Source: UBA5266 sp964610025
GTDB taxonomy: Bacteria > Bacteroidota > Bacteroidia > Bacteroidales > WCHB1-69
Assembly: GCA_964610025.1 (NCBI GenBank)
Contig: CAZSTX010000005.1
Span: forward strand, 1 to 55,689
Reading direction: 5' to 3'
Length of the DNA stretch: 55,689 nt
Positions 34,661 through 43,759 of the stretch are shown here, piece by piece. The notes under the pieces are model-generated. The model made no database searches. It was not told the DNA's origin and worked only from the letters and a program-made list of their open reading frames with translations. Position numbers and translations under genes: made by a program. Position 1 is the first letter of the stretch. Every line of letters begins with the position of its first letter.

Positions 34661-35425
34661 ATGGAGTTATCACACATTATTCTATTAATAATTTCTGGAT
34701 TATTAGTAGGATTTATTAATACTTTAGCAGGAGGAGGAACTATTATTTCTATTTCCTTATTTATGTTATTAGGACTTCCCCCTATGGTTGCCAACGGAAC
34801 AAATCGAATAGCCATATTTTTACAAAATTTAGTAGCAGTTACTAATTATTCTAAAAAGAAAATTTTAAACATACGCAATTCTTTTAAATATGCCATTCCA
34901 GTCGCAGCAGGTTCTATTATCGGAGGAAATATAGTTATCACATTCAATGAGAACACTTTTAATTATTTTTTTTTAGTAATTATAGTCTTTATGATTGTGA
35001 TGATTTTATTAAAACCTACTATTTGGCTAAAAGAAAACTCTATAAAAATCAAAACTCCTTTTAGTATATTTCAATGGATAATCTTTTTTATCATTGGTAT
35101 TTACGGTGGCTTGATTCATGTTGGAATAGGGTATTTTTTAATAGCAATGGTTGTATTAATGCGAGGCTATGATTTATTAAAAGCCAATGCTATAAAAAAT
35201 CTTATTGTACTTATTTACGTTCCATTTTCTCTTATTCCATTTATTACTCATCAACAAGTACGCTACGACTACGGATTAGTACATGCTGCTGGAAATATGA
35301 TTGGTGCTTACATTGCATCAAAATGGGCGTCGCAATTAGGAAGTAAATTTATTCGATATGTGCTTTTAGTCTTGCTTATCATTTCATGCCTTCAAGTTCT
35401 AAGCATGTTTTATTTTAACAAATAA
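34661..35425 (+). CDS. TSUP (TauE/SafE) family membrane transporter
   Basis: The product has 254 residues and seven to eight transmembrane helices. The family hallmarks are the two half-repeat glycine-rich motifs, AGGGTIISISLFMLLG near residue 25 and GGLIHVGIGYFLIAM near 155. Members export sulfite, sulfoacetate or other small anions, or act as permeases; the substrate is unknown. I used the ATG at 34661 rather than the in-frame TTG inside the helicase gene; it lies one base after the helicase stop, so the two are coupled. Confidence 0.88.
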   Translation: MELSHIILLIISGLLVGFINTLAGGGTIISISLFMLLGLPPMVANGTNRIAIFLQNLVAVTNYSKKKILNIRNSFKYAIPVAAGSIIGGNIVITFNENTFNYFFLVIIVFMIVMILLKPTIWLKENSIKIKTPFSIFQWIIFFIIGIYGGLIHVGIGYFLIAMVVLMRGYDLLKANAIKNLIVLIYVPFSLIPFITHQQVRYDYGLVHAAGNMIGAYIASKWASQLGSKFIRYVLLVLLIISCLQVLSMFYFNK

Positions 35426-35465
35426 TTTCCTTTTATAAGTTCTTTCATATTAAATATGAATTTAT

Positions 35466-35496
35466 TTTGATTTTTAATCAATATTTAGTATTTTTG
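35466..35496 (+). promoter_or_regulatory. strong promoter of the DUF1599 gene
   Basis: TTTG (35466-35469), 19 bases, TATTTTTG (35489-35496): this is the best full match to the Bacteroidota promoter consensus in the window. The ATG at 35524 follows 27 bases later, which rules out the longer frame starting at 35467. Confidence 0.75.
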
Positions 35497-35523
35497 CAAA
35501 TTGATATAAAAAACATATCTTAT

Positions 35524-36072
35524 ATGAATAAAACATTACAAGAATTTGATAGTGTTATAAATATATGCAAAGATATATTTATAAAAAAAATGCATGATTA
35601 TGGAACTGCGTGGCGAATATTACGTCTTACCTCCATTACCGACCAAATATACATAAAAGCACAACGCATTAGAAGTATCGAAGAAAAAGGAGTGCATAAA
35701 GTAGCAGAAGGAATTTTTCCCGAATTTATTGGCATTGTCAACTACGCAATAATGGCACAAATACAACTCAAATTAGAAGCAAATGCAACAAACAATTCCA
35801 ATATATCCCAAGATGAAATCATTCAACTATATGACTATTACGTCTCGAAAGGAAAAGAATTGCTTACAAATAAAAATCACGATTATGACGAAGCATGGCG
35901 TAATATGAGAATAAGTTCTTATACAGACATTATATTAATGAAACTTTTAAGAATAAAACAAATCGAAGATATTAAAGAAAACACCATTGTATCTGAAGGG
36001 TTAGATGCTAACTATTACGATATTTTTAATTACGCTATTTTTGCCCTTATTAAATTAAACGATAACATTTAA
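35524..36072 (+). CDS. DUF1599 (Nmad1-like) protein
   Basis: The 182-residue protein has two copies of one helical repeat: HDYGTAWRILRLTSITDQI (about 23-41) and HDYDEAWRNMRISSYTDII (about 120-138), each followed by K-x-x-RI-x-x-IE. This matches DUF1599, the nucleotide modification associated domain 1 family, common in Bacteroidota. No signal peptide. The BT_3928-like gene starts 11 bases later, a pairing I know from Bacteroides. Biochemical role unknown. Confidence 0.85.
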   Translation: MNKTLQEFDSVINICKDIFIKKMHDYGTAWRILRLTSITDQIYIKAQRIRSIEEKGVHKVAEGIFPEFIGIVNYAIMAQIQLKLEANATNNSNISQDEIIQLYDYYVSKGKELLTNKNHDYDEAWRNMRISSYTDIILMKLLRIKQIEDIKENTIVSEGLDANYYDIFNYAIFALIKLNDNI

Positions 36073-36083
36073 AATTTACATAT

Positions 36084-37424
36084 ATGAGTTATATAAGAAA
36101 ACAACGTAAAGATATTCTCTATTATTTAAGAGAATTTTCACGCCTATTTATGGGAATATTATTTGTATTCTCTGGCTATGTTAAAGGAGTAGACCCTTAT
36201 GGATTTTCAATAAAATTAGAAGAATACCTTATCTCATTTGGATTAGATTTCTTCACACCTTTAGCAATGTTGATGGCTATAGCAGCTATAACTGTTGAGT
36301 TTTTAATTGGAATTGCATTGATTGTCAATTTTAAAATGCGATTTACCTCATGGATATTATTGCTTTTTATGTTGTTTTTTACTTTTCTCACCTTCTGGTT
36401 AGCCTATGCTTTAGATATCGTCAATCTATACAACACCATTTTTCATAAATCATTAAAAATATTTGTCGTAACTGACTGTGGCTGCTTTGGCGATTTTGTT
36501 ACTTTAAGCAACAAACAAACATTTTATAAAAATGTAGTATTCATGTTGTTTACACTCGTTATTTTTGTACAAAACAACAAATACAAGCAAAACAAATCAG
36601 CTTTAATAAAACAATGGACAGCCTTAATAATAAGTCTTATTGTTGTATTATTTATACAAATATACTGCTTACGTCATGAACCATGGCATGATTTTCGTCC
36701 TTGGTATAAAGGTAATTTTATAGCAGCAGAAACTTATTCTGAAGCTCCTGAAATGGATTTTATTTTCATATATAAAAACACTACAAACAACAACATTGTC
36801 GAATATACTACTGATGAATTGATGGCTATTACAGAAAATGAAGCTGCAAATGAGGAGTTTGAAAACAAATATATTTATGTCGACAGAAAAGATAAAATAA
36901 TAAAAAAAGGAACAGAAGCAACATTATCAGATTTTGAACTAAAAGATTTAAGTCAACAAATTGATTTAAAAGAAAACATCATCGAACAAAAAGGATATCA
37001 TTTTATATTATTTATTAGAAACATAAAAAGTGCTTCTTTAAAAAACTTAGATAAAATTAACGATTTTGCCAATCAATGTATCAATGAAAACATTCCTTTC
37101 ATTGCAGTTACAAGCTCTCTGCCCGAAGAAGTAGAAGCATTAAAACAAAAATACAATATCGAATTTCATTTTTACTATAGTGACGAAACACCTTTAAAAA
37201 CTGCCGTTCGCAATAATCCTGGATTAATCTTATTAAAAGACGGATACGTAATAGACAAATGGAGCTACCGCGACATTCCAAGTTTCGATAAATTTAAAAA
37301 CACCATTCCTAAATATAATGTAAAACTACAAAAATATAAGACTAAAATGCCACCCATACTTCCCAATGGTACAAATTTAGACTCAATCAATTATCCTACA
37401 AAAGAAACCATTTCAAACGAATGA
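36084..37424 (+). CDS. BT_3928-like DoxX/MauE membrane protein with thioredoxin-like domain
   Basis: The product is 446 residues: four transmembrane helices of the DoxX/MauE type (about 15-165) with the cysteine pair in TDCGCFGDF between helices, a fifth helix at about 177-195, then a large soluble part (about 200-430) that looks thioredoxin-like near the end (PFIAVTSSLPEE, then NPGLILLKDGYVIDKW) without an obvious CxxC. MauE-type proteins help form disulfides. Its stop overlaps nadE in ATGA. The role is probably redox or envelope related, but this is an inference. Confidence 0.75.
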   Translation: MSYIRKQRKDILYYLREFSRLFMGILFVFSGYVKGVDPYGFSIKLEEYLISFGLDFFTPLAMLMAIAAITVEFLIGIALIVNFKMRFTSWILLLFMLFFTFLTFWLAYALDIVNLYNTIFHKSLKIFVVTDCGCFGDFVTLSNKQTFYKNVVFMLFTLVIFVQNNKYKQNKSALIKQWTALIISLIVVLFIQIYCLRHEPWHDFRPWYKGNFIAAETYSEAPEMDFIFIYKNTTNNNIVEYTTDELMAITENEAANEEFENKYIYVDRKDKIIKKGTEATLSDFELKDLSQQIDLKENIIEQKGYHFILFIRNIKSASLKNLDKINDFANQCINENIPFIAVTSSLPEEVEALKQKYNIEFHFYYSDETPLKTAVRNNPGLILLKDGYVIDKWSYRDIPSFDKFKNTIPKYNVKLQKYKTKMPPILPNGTNLDSINYPTKETISNE

Positions 37425-38275
37425 CTAATTTAGAAAAACATATTAAAGACTACTTTTTAAACTTTATCACTTCTGAAGATGAGATGATAAAAACAATTAA
37501 TTTTATACAATCAGAAACAGAAGATTATATAAAAAAACATCAATTAAAATCTTTAATATTAGGTATATCAGGAGGAATTGATAGCGCCTTTGCTGCAGCC
37601 TTGTTAAAACCTGTTTGTGATAAAAATAATATTCCATTAATAGGAAGATCAATCAGTATTGAAACAAACAAAAAAGACGAAATTGAACGTTCTATTTTAA
37701 TAGGAGAAAATTTTTGTCATGACTTTCAACATTTAGATTACGCTTCCTTATTTCAAAATCACAAAATTTTACTTCCAAATTTAGACAATACATTAAAATC
37801 TAGATTAAGAATAGGCAACTGCAAAGCAAGACTACGTATGATTGCTTTATACGATTTAGCACAACTCCACTCAGGAATTGTAATTTCAACAGATAATTTT
37901 ACCGAATATTTAATAGGCTTTTGGACATTACATGGCGATGTAGGAGATTATGCTCCCTTTTGCCACTTATGGAAAACAGAAATTTACTTCGCAGCTAAAA
38001 TATTAATGAAAAAACTAAATAATTCTTCCAAGAATGCAATCGATTTATGTATAAAAGCAACCCCTACAGATGGGCTAGGAATAGGAAATTCCGACTTTGA
38101 ACAATTAGGTGTTAACAGCTACGAAGAAGTAGACAAGCTATTTTATAGCTACTTTAAAGGAGATAAAACTATTAAAAACCATATACTTATCAAAAAATAT
38201 GAAACTACTTTTTACAAAAGAAACAGTCCTATTATTATTAAGAGAGAAAAAATTACAAGAAAAATAAAACAATAA
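37421..38275 (+). CDS. nadE: NAD(+) synthase, ammonia-dependent type
   Basis: This enzyme amidates nicotinate adenine dinucleotide to NAD, the last step of NAD synthesis. The 284-residue protein has the PP-loop SGGIDSAFAAAL, LKSRLRIGNCKARLRM, and the substrate loop STDNFTEYLIGFWTLHGD followed by CHLWKTE. There is no N-terminal glutaminase domain, so it uses ammonia or an external donor. Translationally coupled to the upstream gene by the ATGA overlap. Confidence 0.93.
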   Translation: MTNLEKHIKDYFLNFITSEDEMIKTINFIQSETEDYIKKHQLKSLILGISGGIDSAFAAALLKPVCDKNNIPLIGRSISIETNKKDEIERSILIGENFCHDFQHLDYASLFQNHKILLPNLDNTLKSRLRIGNCKARLRMIALYDLAQLHSGIVISTDNFTEYLIGFWTLHGDVGDYAPFCHLWKTEIYFAAKILMKKLNNSSKNAIDLCIKATPTDGLGIGNSDFEQLGVNSYEEVDKLFYSYFKGDKTIKNHILIKKYETTFYKRNSPIIIKREKITRKIKQ

Positions 38276-38489
38276 AACTATCTGATTATTAAGTATATAT
38301 ATAAAATTCAAATATTTAAATCTATTTTAAATTACTGTACAAACTTATGATTAACAATAATATATGTATATTACAAACGAAAATCAACAATAGAAAGTTA
38401 AAAATGCTAACATTAAAGAGTTTATTACTAAAATATATTTTAGTACTTTTGCTTTTTAAATGAAGATTTTTTTTTGAAATTAAAAAAAA
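38276..38489. other. gene-free leader region before the T9SS operon
   Basis: Very AT-rich, with no coding potential and no intrinsic terminator for nadE. The operon promoter lies near its right end. The untranslated leader would be about 120 bases long. Confidence 0.5.
38444..38451 (+). promoter_or_regulatory. -7 box of the porP-gldKLMN operon
   Basis: TACTTTTG followed by C matches the Bacteroidota -7 box and lies 127 bases before the porP ATG. The leader contains a short open frame. Confidence 0.55.
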
Positions 38490-38573
38490 ATGAAACTTTA
38501 TAAAAGGATATGGAGTATAAGAATAGAAAGTTGCAAAAACATAGATCAAATAATGTTGTCTACAAGAAAATAA
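38490..38573 (+). CDS. possible 27-codon upstream reading frame
   Basis: An ATG preceded by nine A residues opens a 27-codon frame (MKLYKRIWSIRIESCKNIDQ and seven more residues) that stops five bases before the porP ATG. Position and A-rich start context suit a leader peptide coupling translation into porP. The residue composition is not protein-like enough to be sure, and it may simply be leader sequence. Confidence 0.25.
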   Translation: MKLYKRIWSIRIESCKNIDQIMLSTRK

Positions 38574-38578
38574 AAAAT

Positions 38579-39598
38579 ATGAGAAAAGAAAGAATTTACA
38601 TATTATATCTGTTCTTATTTTTCATATTAGGCGTTAATGCTCAACAAGATCCACAATTCACACACTATATGTACAGTGATTTTCTTATAAATCCAGGCGT
38701 AGCAGGAAGCGGTGGCATCTGTGCCACAGGCATTTTCAGACAACAATGGGCAGGATTTCAAGATACATGGGAAAATTTAGAAACTGGTAAGACAGATAAA
38801 TACTCCACTGCACCACAAAATGTCCTTATTACTTTCCATGCACCCGTCAAAGCCTTACATGGCGGTTTAGGAATGGCTGTATACCAAGATAAGTATGGTT
38901 ATCAAAACGATATTGCAGTGAAATTAGCTTATTCATTTAAAATAAATTTTGGTGGCGGTTCTTTAGGAATTGGTTTAGCTGGCGATCTTTTAAGTAGAAC
39001 CCTTCAAGGCGATAAATACCATCCCAGAGAACAAGGCGATCCAAAAATAGCAACTTCAAACATATCAGACTTCTATATTGATGCAGCTTTTGGATTATAT
39101 TATATAAACCCTGACAAATGGTATGCAGGTATAAGCGGAACCCATTTAATTACAGGAGAAGGAAAAAATACACACCAAAGCACAACAAGACATTTTTATT
39201 TCTATGGTGGTTATGAATTTGCACTCCCTTTTAATCCAAATTGGAGTTTGAAACCTAGTGCTATGATAAAAACAGATTTTACAAAAGCACAATACGATTT
39301 TACAGTATTAGCCGAATGGAATAAATTAGTATGGGGTGGTGTGAGTTGGCGTATTGACAGAGATGCCGTTGCTATTTTAGTAGGAGCAAGACCATTTATC
39401 AATTCATCAACAGCCATCAGGGGATTAGAAATTGGGGTATCTTACGATATAACAACTTCGCTTTTAGGCTATAATCATAAAAGAAGCTTTGGAGGACCTG
39501 AAATAATGTTAAAATATTGCTTTACCATTATTCCTCCTGTATCAGTTTATGGATATAAAAACACACGATTATTAGGAAATAAACCTACGGAATATTAA
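38579..39598 (+). CDS. type IX secretion system outer-membrane protein, PorP/SprF family
   Basis: The product is 339 residues. The ATG at 38579 places a proper signal peptide at the N-terminus (MRKERIYILYLFLF, cleavage after NAQ); the longer frame from 38510 would put 23 charged residues in front and is rejected. After the signal come QDPQFTHYMYSDFLINPGVAGS, the hallmark start of PorP/SprF, then alternating beta strands of a barrel and the family-typical C-terminal GPEIMLKYCF. It pairs with the GldK/GldN ring or with surface adhesins. It is the first gene of porP-gldKLMN. Confidence 0.93.
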   Translation: MRKERIYILYLFLFFILGVNAQQDPQFTHYMYSDFLINPGVAGSGGICATGIFRQQWAGFQDTWENLETGKTDKYSTAPQNVLITFHAPVKALHGGLGMAVYQDKYGYQNDIAVKLAYSFKINFGGGSLGIGLAGDLLSRTLQGDKYHPREQGDPKIATSNISDFYIDAAFGLYYINPDKWYAGISGTHLITGEGKNTHQSTTRHFYFYGGYEFALPFNPNWSLKPSAMIKTDFTKAQYDFTVLAEWNKLVWGGVSWRIDRDAVAILVGARPFINSSTAIRGLEIGVSYDITTSLLGYNHKRSFGGPEIMLKYCFTIIPPVSVYGYKNTRLLGNKPTEY

Positions 39599-39666
39599 AA
39601 TATATTGAAATAAGATATAATAAATTTAGAAAAATATTAGTTAATTATATTAAATATTATAAGAGT

Positions 39667-41112
39667 ATGAAGAAATTGATCTTAACATTAACAGTTTTTG
39701 TTGCCATAGTATTAACGGGATGCCGTAATTCAGGCGACGGTCAACTTATTGGAGCTCAGGACAGAATACAATACAAAGAAATAGAACCTTTTGGCATGAA
39801 ACACATTCCACAAGGACATTATGTGATGGGAGTCGGTGCTGAAGACCCAACCTATTCAATGACATATAGTGCTAGAAATGTTACTGTACAATCATTTTGG
39901 ATGGACGAAACAGAAATAACCAATAACGAATATCGTCAATTTGTAGAATGGGTTGTCGACTCTATTATCCACGTTCAACTCGGAGAAACTTTAGATGAAG
40001 AAGACAATGAGCATTATCTAAAATATAAACGTAGGCAAGCTACCGAAGAACACGATGAAGGAGAAATAATTGAACCAAAACACATCAACTGGGATACCAA
40101 AATAGATTGGGACTCTAAAGATGAAGAATACCGTTCTGCCCTCTCCTATTTACTTTTAGACCCAAGCGCAGGCAATGAAAGATACTATCATTATAAAATG
40201 CGAGATATGGATATTAAAAAAATAGTTTTCGAATATTGGTGGTATGATAAAAGAGCATTTAGAGACGACGACGTGCAAGGTGCCGCTTTTAAAGAATTTG
40301 ATAATGTAGATCCACAAACCAAAGACATGGGAATGTTTTCTAATAGACCTACCGCTTATAACCAAGGATCTAAACCTTTCTTACGACACGAAGCCGTCAA
40401 TATTTACCCAGATACTTTATGTTGGATACACGATTTTGTACACTCTTTCAATGAACCTCAAACCAATAGTTACTTTTGGCACCCTGTTTACGATAATTAC
40501 CCTGTAGTAGGAGTTAGCTGGAAACAAGCTAAAGCATTTTGCGCATGGCGTTCTCACATCAGAAACAACTATTTAAGTACACAAGAATGGGCATACGAAA
40601 ATGAATTTCGTTTACCCAACGAAGCAGAATGGGAATGGGCTGCAAGAGGTTATTTAATGGAAAGCCCTTATCCATGGGGAGGTCCTTACACACAAAATGT
40701 AAACGGATGTTATTTAGGTAATTTCAAACCTTTAAGAGGAAATTATAGTGCTGATGGTGGTGTCTTAACAGTAGTAGTAGCACACTATCATCCAAACGAC
40801 TGGGGACTGTACGATATGGCAGGTAATGTTTCTGAATGGTGCGAAGATGCATACAACGAATCAGCACTTAACTTTGCCCATGATCTCAATATGCAATACA
40901 CTTATTATGCAAAAGACAATGACCCTCCTGTATTAAAAAGAAAAGTAATACGTGGTGGTTCTTGGAAAGATATCAGCTATTATTTGAATAATGCCACTAG
41001 AACTTATGCTTATCAAGATACAGGTAAATCTTATATTGGCTTTAGATGCGTTCAATCTTATTTAGGACGTGTATACGGAGATAACTTAGCTACATCATCT
41101 AACGTTTATTAG
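39667..41112 (+). CDS. gldK: T9SS ring lipoprotein GldK/PorK
   Basis: The product is a 481-residue lipoprotein (lipobox VLTGC, Cys19) with a formylglycine-generating-enzyme/sulfatase-modifying fold: FGMKHIPQGHYVMG, MDETEITNNEYRQFV, VVGVSWKQAKAFCAW, RLPNEAEWEWAARG, and near the end GNVSEWCEDAY, RGGSWKD and GFRCVQ. In T9SS the fold is structural: GldK with GldN forms the large periplasmic ring under the outer membrane. Long insertions between about 105 and 245 are usual for GldK. It is followed by gldL after 69 bases. Confidence 0.95.
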   Translation: MKKLILTLTVFVAIVLTGCRNSGDGQLIGAQDRIQYKEIEPFGMKHIPQGHYVMGVGAEDPTYSMTYSARNVTVQSFWMDETEITNNEYRQFVEWVVDSIIHVQLGETLDEEDNEHYLKYKRRQATEEHDEGEIIEPKHINWDTKIDWDSKDEEYRSALSYLLLDPSAGNERYYHYKMRDMDIKKIVFEYWWYDKRAFRDDDVQGAAFKEFDNVDPQTKDMGMFSNRPTAYNQGSKPFLRHEAVNIYPDTLCWIHDFVHSFNEPQTNSYFWHPVYDNYPVVGVSWKQAKAFCAWRSHIRNNYLSTQEWAYENEFRLPNEAEWEWAARGYLMESPYPWGGPYTQNVNGCYLGNFKPLRGNYSADGGVLTVVVAHYHPNDWGLYDMAGNVSEWCEDAYNESALNFAHDLNMQYTYYAKDNDPPVLKRKVIRGGSWKDISYYLNNATRTYAYQDTGKSYIGFRCVQSYLGRVYGDNLATSSNVY

Positions 41113-41181
41113 TAAAAAAAAGACAATTTAAATTAATATAATAAATAACAAAAAATAATAACAATTAAAAAAAATTAATCT

Positions 41182-42075
41182 ATGGGATTATATGAATTAG
41201 TAAGAAGTAAGCCATACAAAAATTTTATGGCAAAGTTGTACGGAATTGGTGCCGCAGTTGTAATCGCAGGTGCTTTGTTTAAAATCATGCACTTCCCAGG
41301 TGCAGGAATAATGCTATTGATAGGAATGGGTACTGAATCTGTTATTTTCTTCATGTCAGCTTTTGAACCATTACACGTTGACTACAATTGGGCTTTGGTC
41401 TATCCTGAATTAGCAATGGGACTAGACGATGAGAAACCAAAAAAGAAAGAAAAAGAAAAAAAAGGTACTATATCCCAACAATTAGACAATGCTTTGTTAG
41501 AAGCAAAAATTGGACCTGATTTATTAGATAGCTTAGCAGCTGGAATGAAAAATTTAGGCGAAAATGCCAAACAATTATCTGGTATGTCCGATGCTGTTAA
41601 TGCTACTGATGGATATATTACTAATGTATCGAAAGCATCAGAATCAGTTAGGAATTTAGGCGTAGCATACGAAAAAACAACTGACTCTTTAGAGTCGTCT
41701 TTAAATAAATCTCAAAATTATTTTACAAATGTAGAAAAAGCATCTAGTGCAGTAGGCTCATTAGCCAATGTCTATGAAGACACTATTCGCAGTATGACTG
41801 CCGGATCTAATTATAATGAAGAGGTTTCAAGACTATCAAAAAATCTTTCAGCTATAAATGCAGCTTACGAGCTTCAATTGCAAAGTACTAATGAGACTTT
41901 AAACATTTCTAAAACTTTAGATGAACATCTTAAAAACTTAGCAACTAACTTAAACGAATCTACCAATAATATATTAAGTTATAAAGAACAAGTTGATATG
42001 TTATCCAAAAATGTCAGTAAATTAAACGATATTTATGGCAATATGTTAGCTGCTATGGGTAATAGGATTAGTTAA
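41182..42075 (+). CDS. gldL: T9SS/gliding motor protein GldL
   Basis: The product is a 297-residue inner-membrane protein. Two N-terminal helices (about 17-36 and 41-60) carry conserved KIMHFPGAG and the buried glutamate E52 in MGTESVIFF, the proposed proton-relay residue of the GldLM motor. The cytoplasmic remainder (about 85-297) is coiled-coil with repeated NVSKAS/NVEKAS and DSLESSLNKS segments. With GldM it converts proton motive force into rotation that powers secretion and, in gliders, motility. Confidence 0.95.
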   Translation: MGLYELVRSKPYKNFMAKLYGIGAAVVIAGALFKIMHFPGAGIMLLIGMGTESVIFFMSAFEPLHVDYNWALVYPELAMGLDDEKPKKKEKEKKGTISQQLDNALLEAKIGPDLLDSLAAGMKNLGENAKQLSGMSDAVNATDGYITNVSKASESVRNLGVAYEKTTDSLESSLNKSQNYFTNVEKASSAVGSLANVYEDTIRSMTAGSNYNEEVSRLSKNLSAINAAYELQLQSTNETLNISKTLDEHLKNLATNLNESTNNILSYKEQVDMLSKNVSKLNDIYGNMLAAMGNRIS

Positions 42076-42113
42076 TAAATAAAATAAGATAATAATAAAA
42101 ATTATATTATAAT

Positions 42114-43721
42114 ATGGGAGCAACAAATTGTCCGGAAACTCCCCGGCAAAGAATGATTTCAATGTTATATTTAGTGCTAACAGCTATGCTTGCATTAAAT
42201 GTTTCTAAAGATATATTAGACGCTTTTATAGTTGTGAATGAAACATTGGAACAAACAAACACAAACTTCACTAGCAAAGTTGATCAAAGTTATATTTTAT
42301 TTGCAGGTGCTTTAGAAAATGAAGGTGCAAAAGTAAAACCTTTCTACGACAAAGCACTAAAAGTAAAAAAAGCATCTGAAGAAATGGTAGACTATATAAC
42401 TCAAATAAAAAAAGAACTTTTTATGGAGGTAGATGGCCTAACTGCCGAGCAAGCGGAAGGTAAAACATTGAAAGATATGGATGCGAAAGATAACTATGAT
42501 AAGCCTACTCAATATTTTATAGGTCAAACTGGAACTGGAAAAGCTACAGAATTGAAAGGTAAAATAGAGACTTATAAAAAAAATCTAATTACTATAGTTA
42601 ATAACCCTGAATACGCTAATATAATAAAACAATCTTTAGTTACTGAAGGTGACTTTAGAAATACATCTGGCGAAAAAGAATCATGGGAACAACATAATTT
42701 TGACCATATTGTTGCAGCAGCCACCTACACTATTCTCAACAAATTAATTGGTGAAATAAAAAATACTGAATATGCTACTGTTAGTTTTCTTTATTCTGCT
42801 ATTGACGCAGGTAGCTTCAAATTCGACAATGTTAGCGCTAAAGTAATTCCTAATAGTCGTATCGTTTTTTCGGGTGATTCTTACGAAGCTGATATTATTG
42901 TAGCAGCTATTGATTCGCGTCAAAACCCTTCTGTTTATTGGGGAGCAGGAAGAGATACTGTTTCTGTATCTGATATTGACAAATTAACCTTAGTAGAAGG
43001 AGAAAATGGAATGGTACATTTAAAAATACCTACAGGAGGAGTTGGGGATCAGCGTTACGCTGGTATAATTAAACTAAAAACTGCTGAAGGAGATAAATTT
43101 TATCCTTTTAAAGATGCTTATACAGTAACTCGCCCTTCTGCTGCAATAGCTGCAGAAAAAATGAACGTACTCTATGCAGGTATTCCAAATCCTATCGCAA
43201 TAGCAGCACCAGTAGCCCCTGAAAAAATGCGTATTTCATGGGGAGGACTTTCTCCTAAACAAATGGGTGGTGGAAAATATGAAGTTACACCAGATAAAAA
43301 TACAATCGGAAAAAAAATAATGATTACTGTAGCCGCTGACTTAGGAACAGGAAAATCTCAAAATATGGGAAGTCAAGAATTTAGAGTAAAAGCAGTTCCT
43401 AATCCTGTAGCTTATATAGGGTCTAATGTTGGTTCAGGAAAAGTAGCTAAAAGTCTTTTAGTTGCCAATCCTTTCTTAACTGCAAAAATGGAAAACTTTG
43501 ACTTTGCACTAGCATGGCGAATAACTTCTTATAAAGTTACCGTAGTTAAAAATGGAAGAGAAGTTTCGAGTACTACTAATGCAGGTGCTCAATTTACTGA
43601 AAGCTTAAAAGGAACTATACGTGCAGCTACTGCAGGTACCACTTTTGAGTTTACCGAAATTAAAGCTCAAAGTATTGCAGGAGTAAAAAATTTAGAAAAT
43701 ATTACAGTTCGTGTAAGATAA
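42114..43721 (+). CDS. gldM: T9SS/gliding motor protein GldM
   Basis: The product has 535 residues: one N-terminal transmembrane helix (about 13-35, with RQRMISMLYLVLTAMLALNVS) and a long periplasmic part of four stacked domains (D1 helical to about 225, then beta-rich D2-D4), the known GldM architecture. GldM dimers sit in the pentameric GldL stator and reach to the GldKN ring. The C-terminal domain contains GGLSPKQMGGGKYEVTP and ends in ENITVRVR. Complete, with no odd features. Confidence 0.95.
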   Translation: MGATNCPETPRQRMISMLYLVLTAMLALNVSKDILDAFIVVNETLEQTNTNFTSKVDQSYILFAGALENEGAKVKPFYDKALKVKKASEEMVDYITQIKKELFMEVDGLTAEQAEGKTLKDMDAKDNYDKPTQYFIGQTGTGKATELKGKIETYKKNLITIVNNPEYANIIKQSLVTEGDFRNTSGEKESWEQHNFDHIVAAATYTILNKLIGEIKNTEYATVSFLYSAIDAGSFKFDNVSAKVIPNSRIVFSGDSYEADIIVAAIDSRQNPSVYWGAGRDTVSVSDIDKLTLVEGENGMVHLKIPTGGVGDQRYAGIIKLKTAEGDKFYPFKDAYTVTRPSAAIAAEKMNVLYAGIPNPIAIAAPVAPEKMRISWGGLSPKQMGGGKYEVTPDKNTIGKKIMITVAADLGTGKSQNMGSQEFRVKAVPNPVAYIGSNVGSGKVAKSLLVANPFLTAKMENFDFALAWRITSYKVTVVKNGREVSSTTNAGAQFTESLKGTIRAATAGTTFEFTEIKAQSIAGVKNLENITVRVR

Positions 43722-43759
43722 TTTAAATATCATAATATTCATTTTAAAAACTTATAGAA

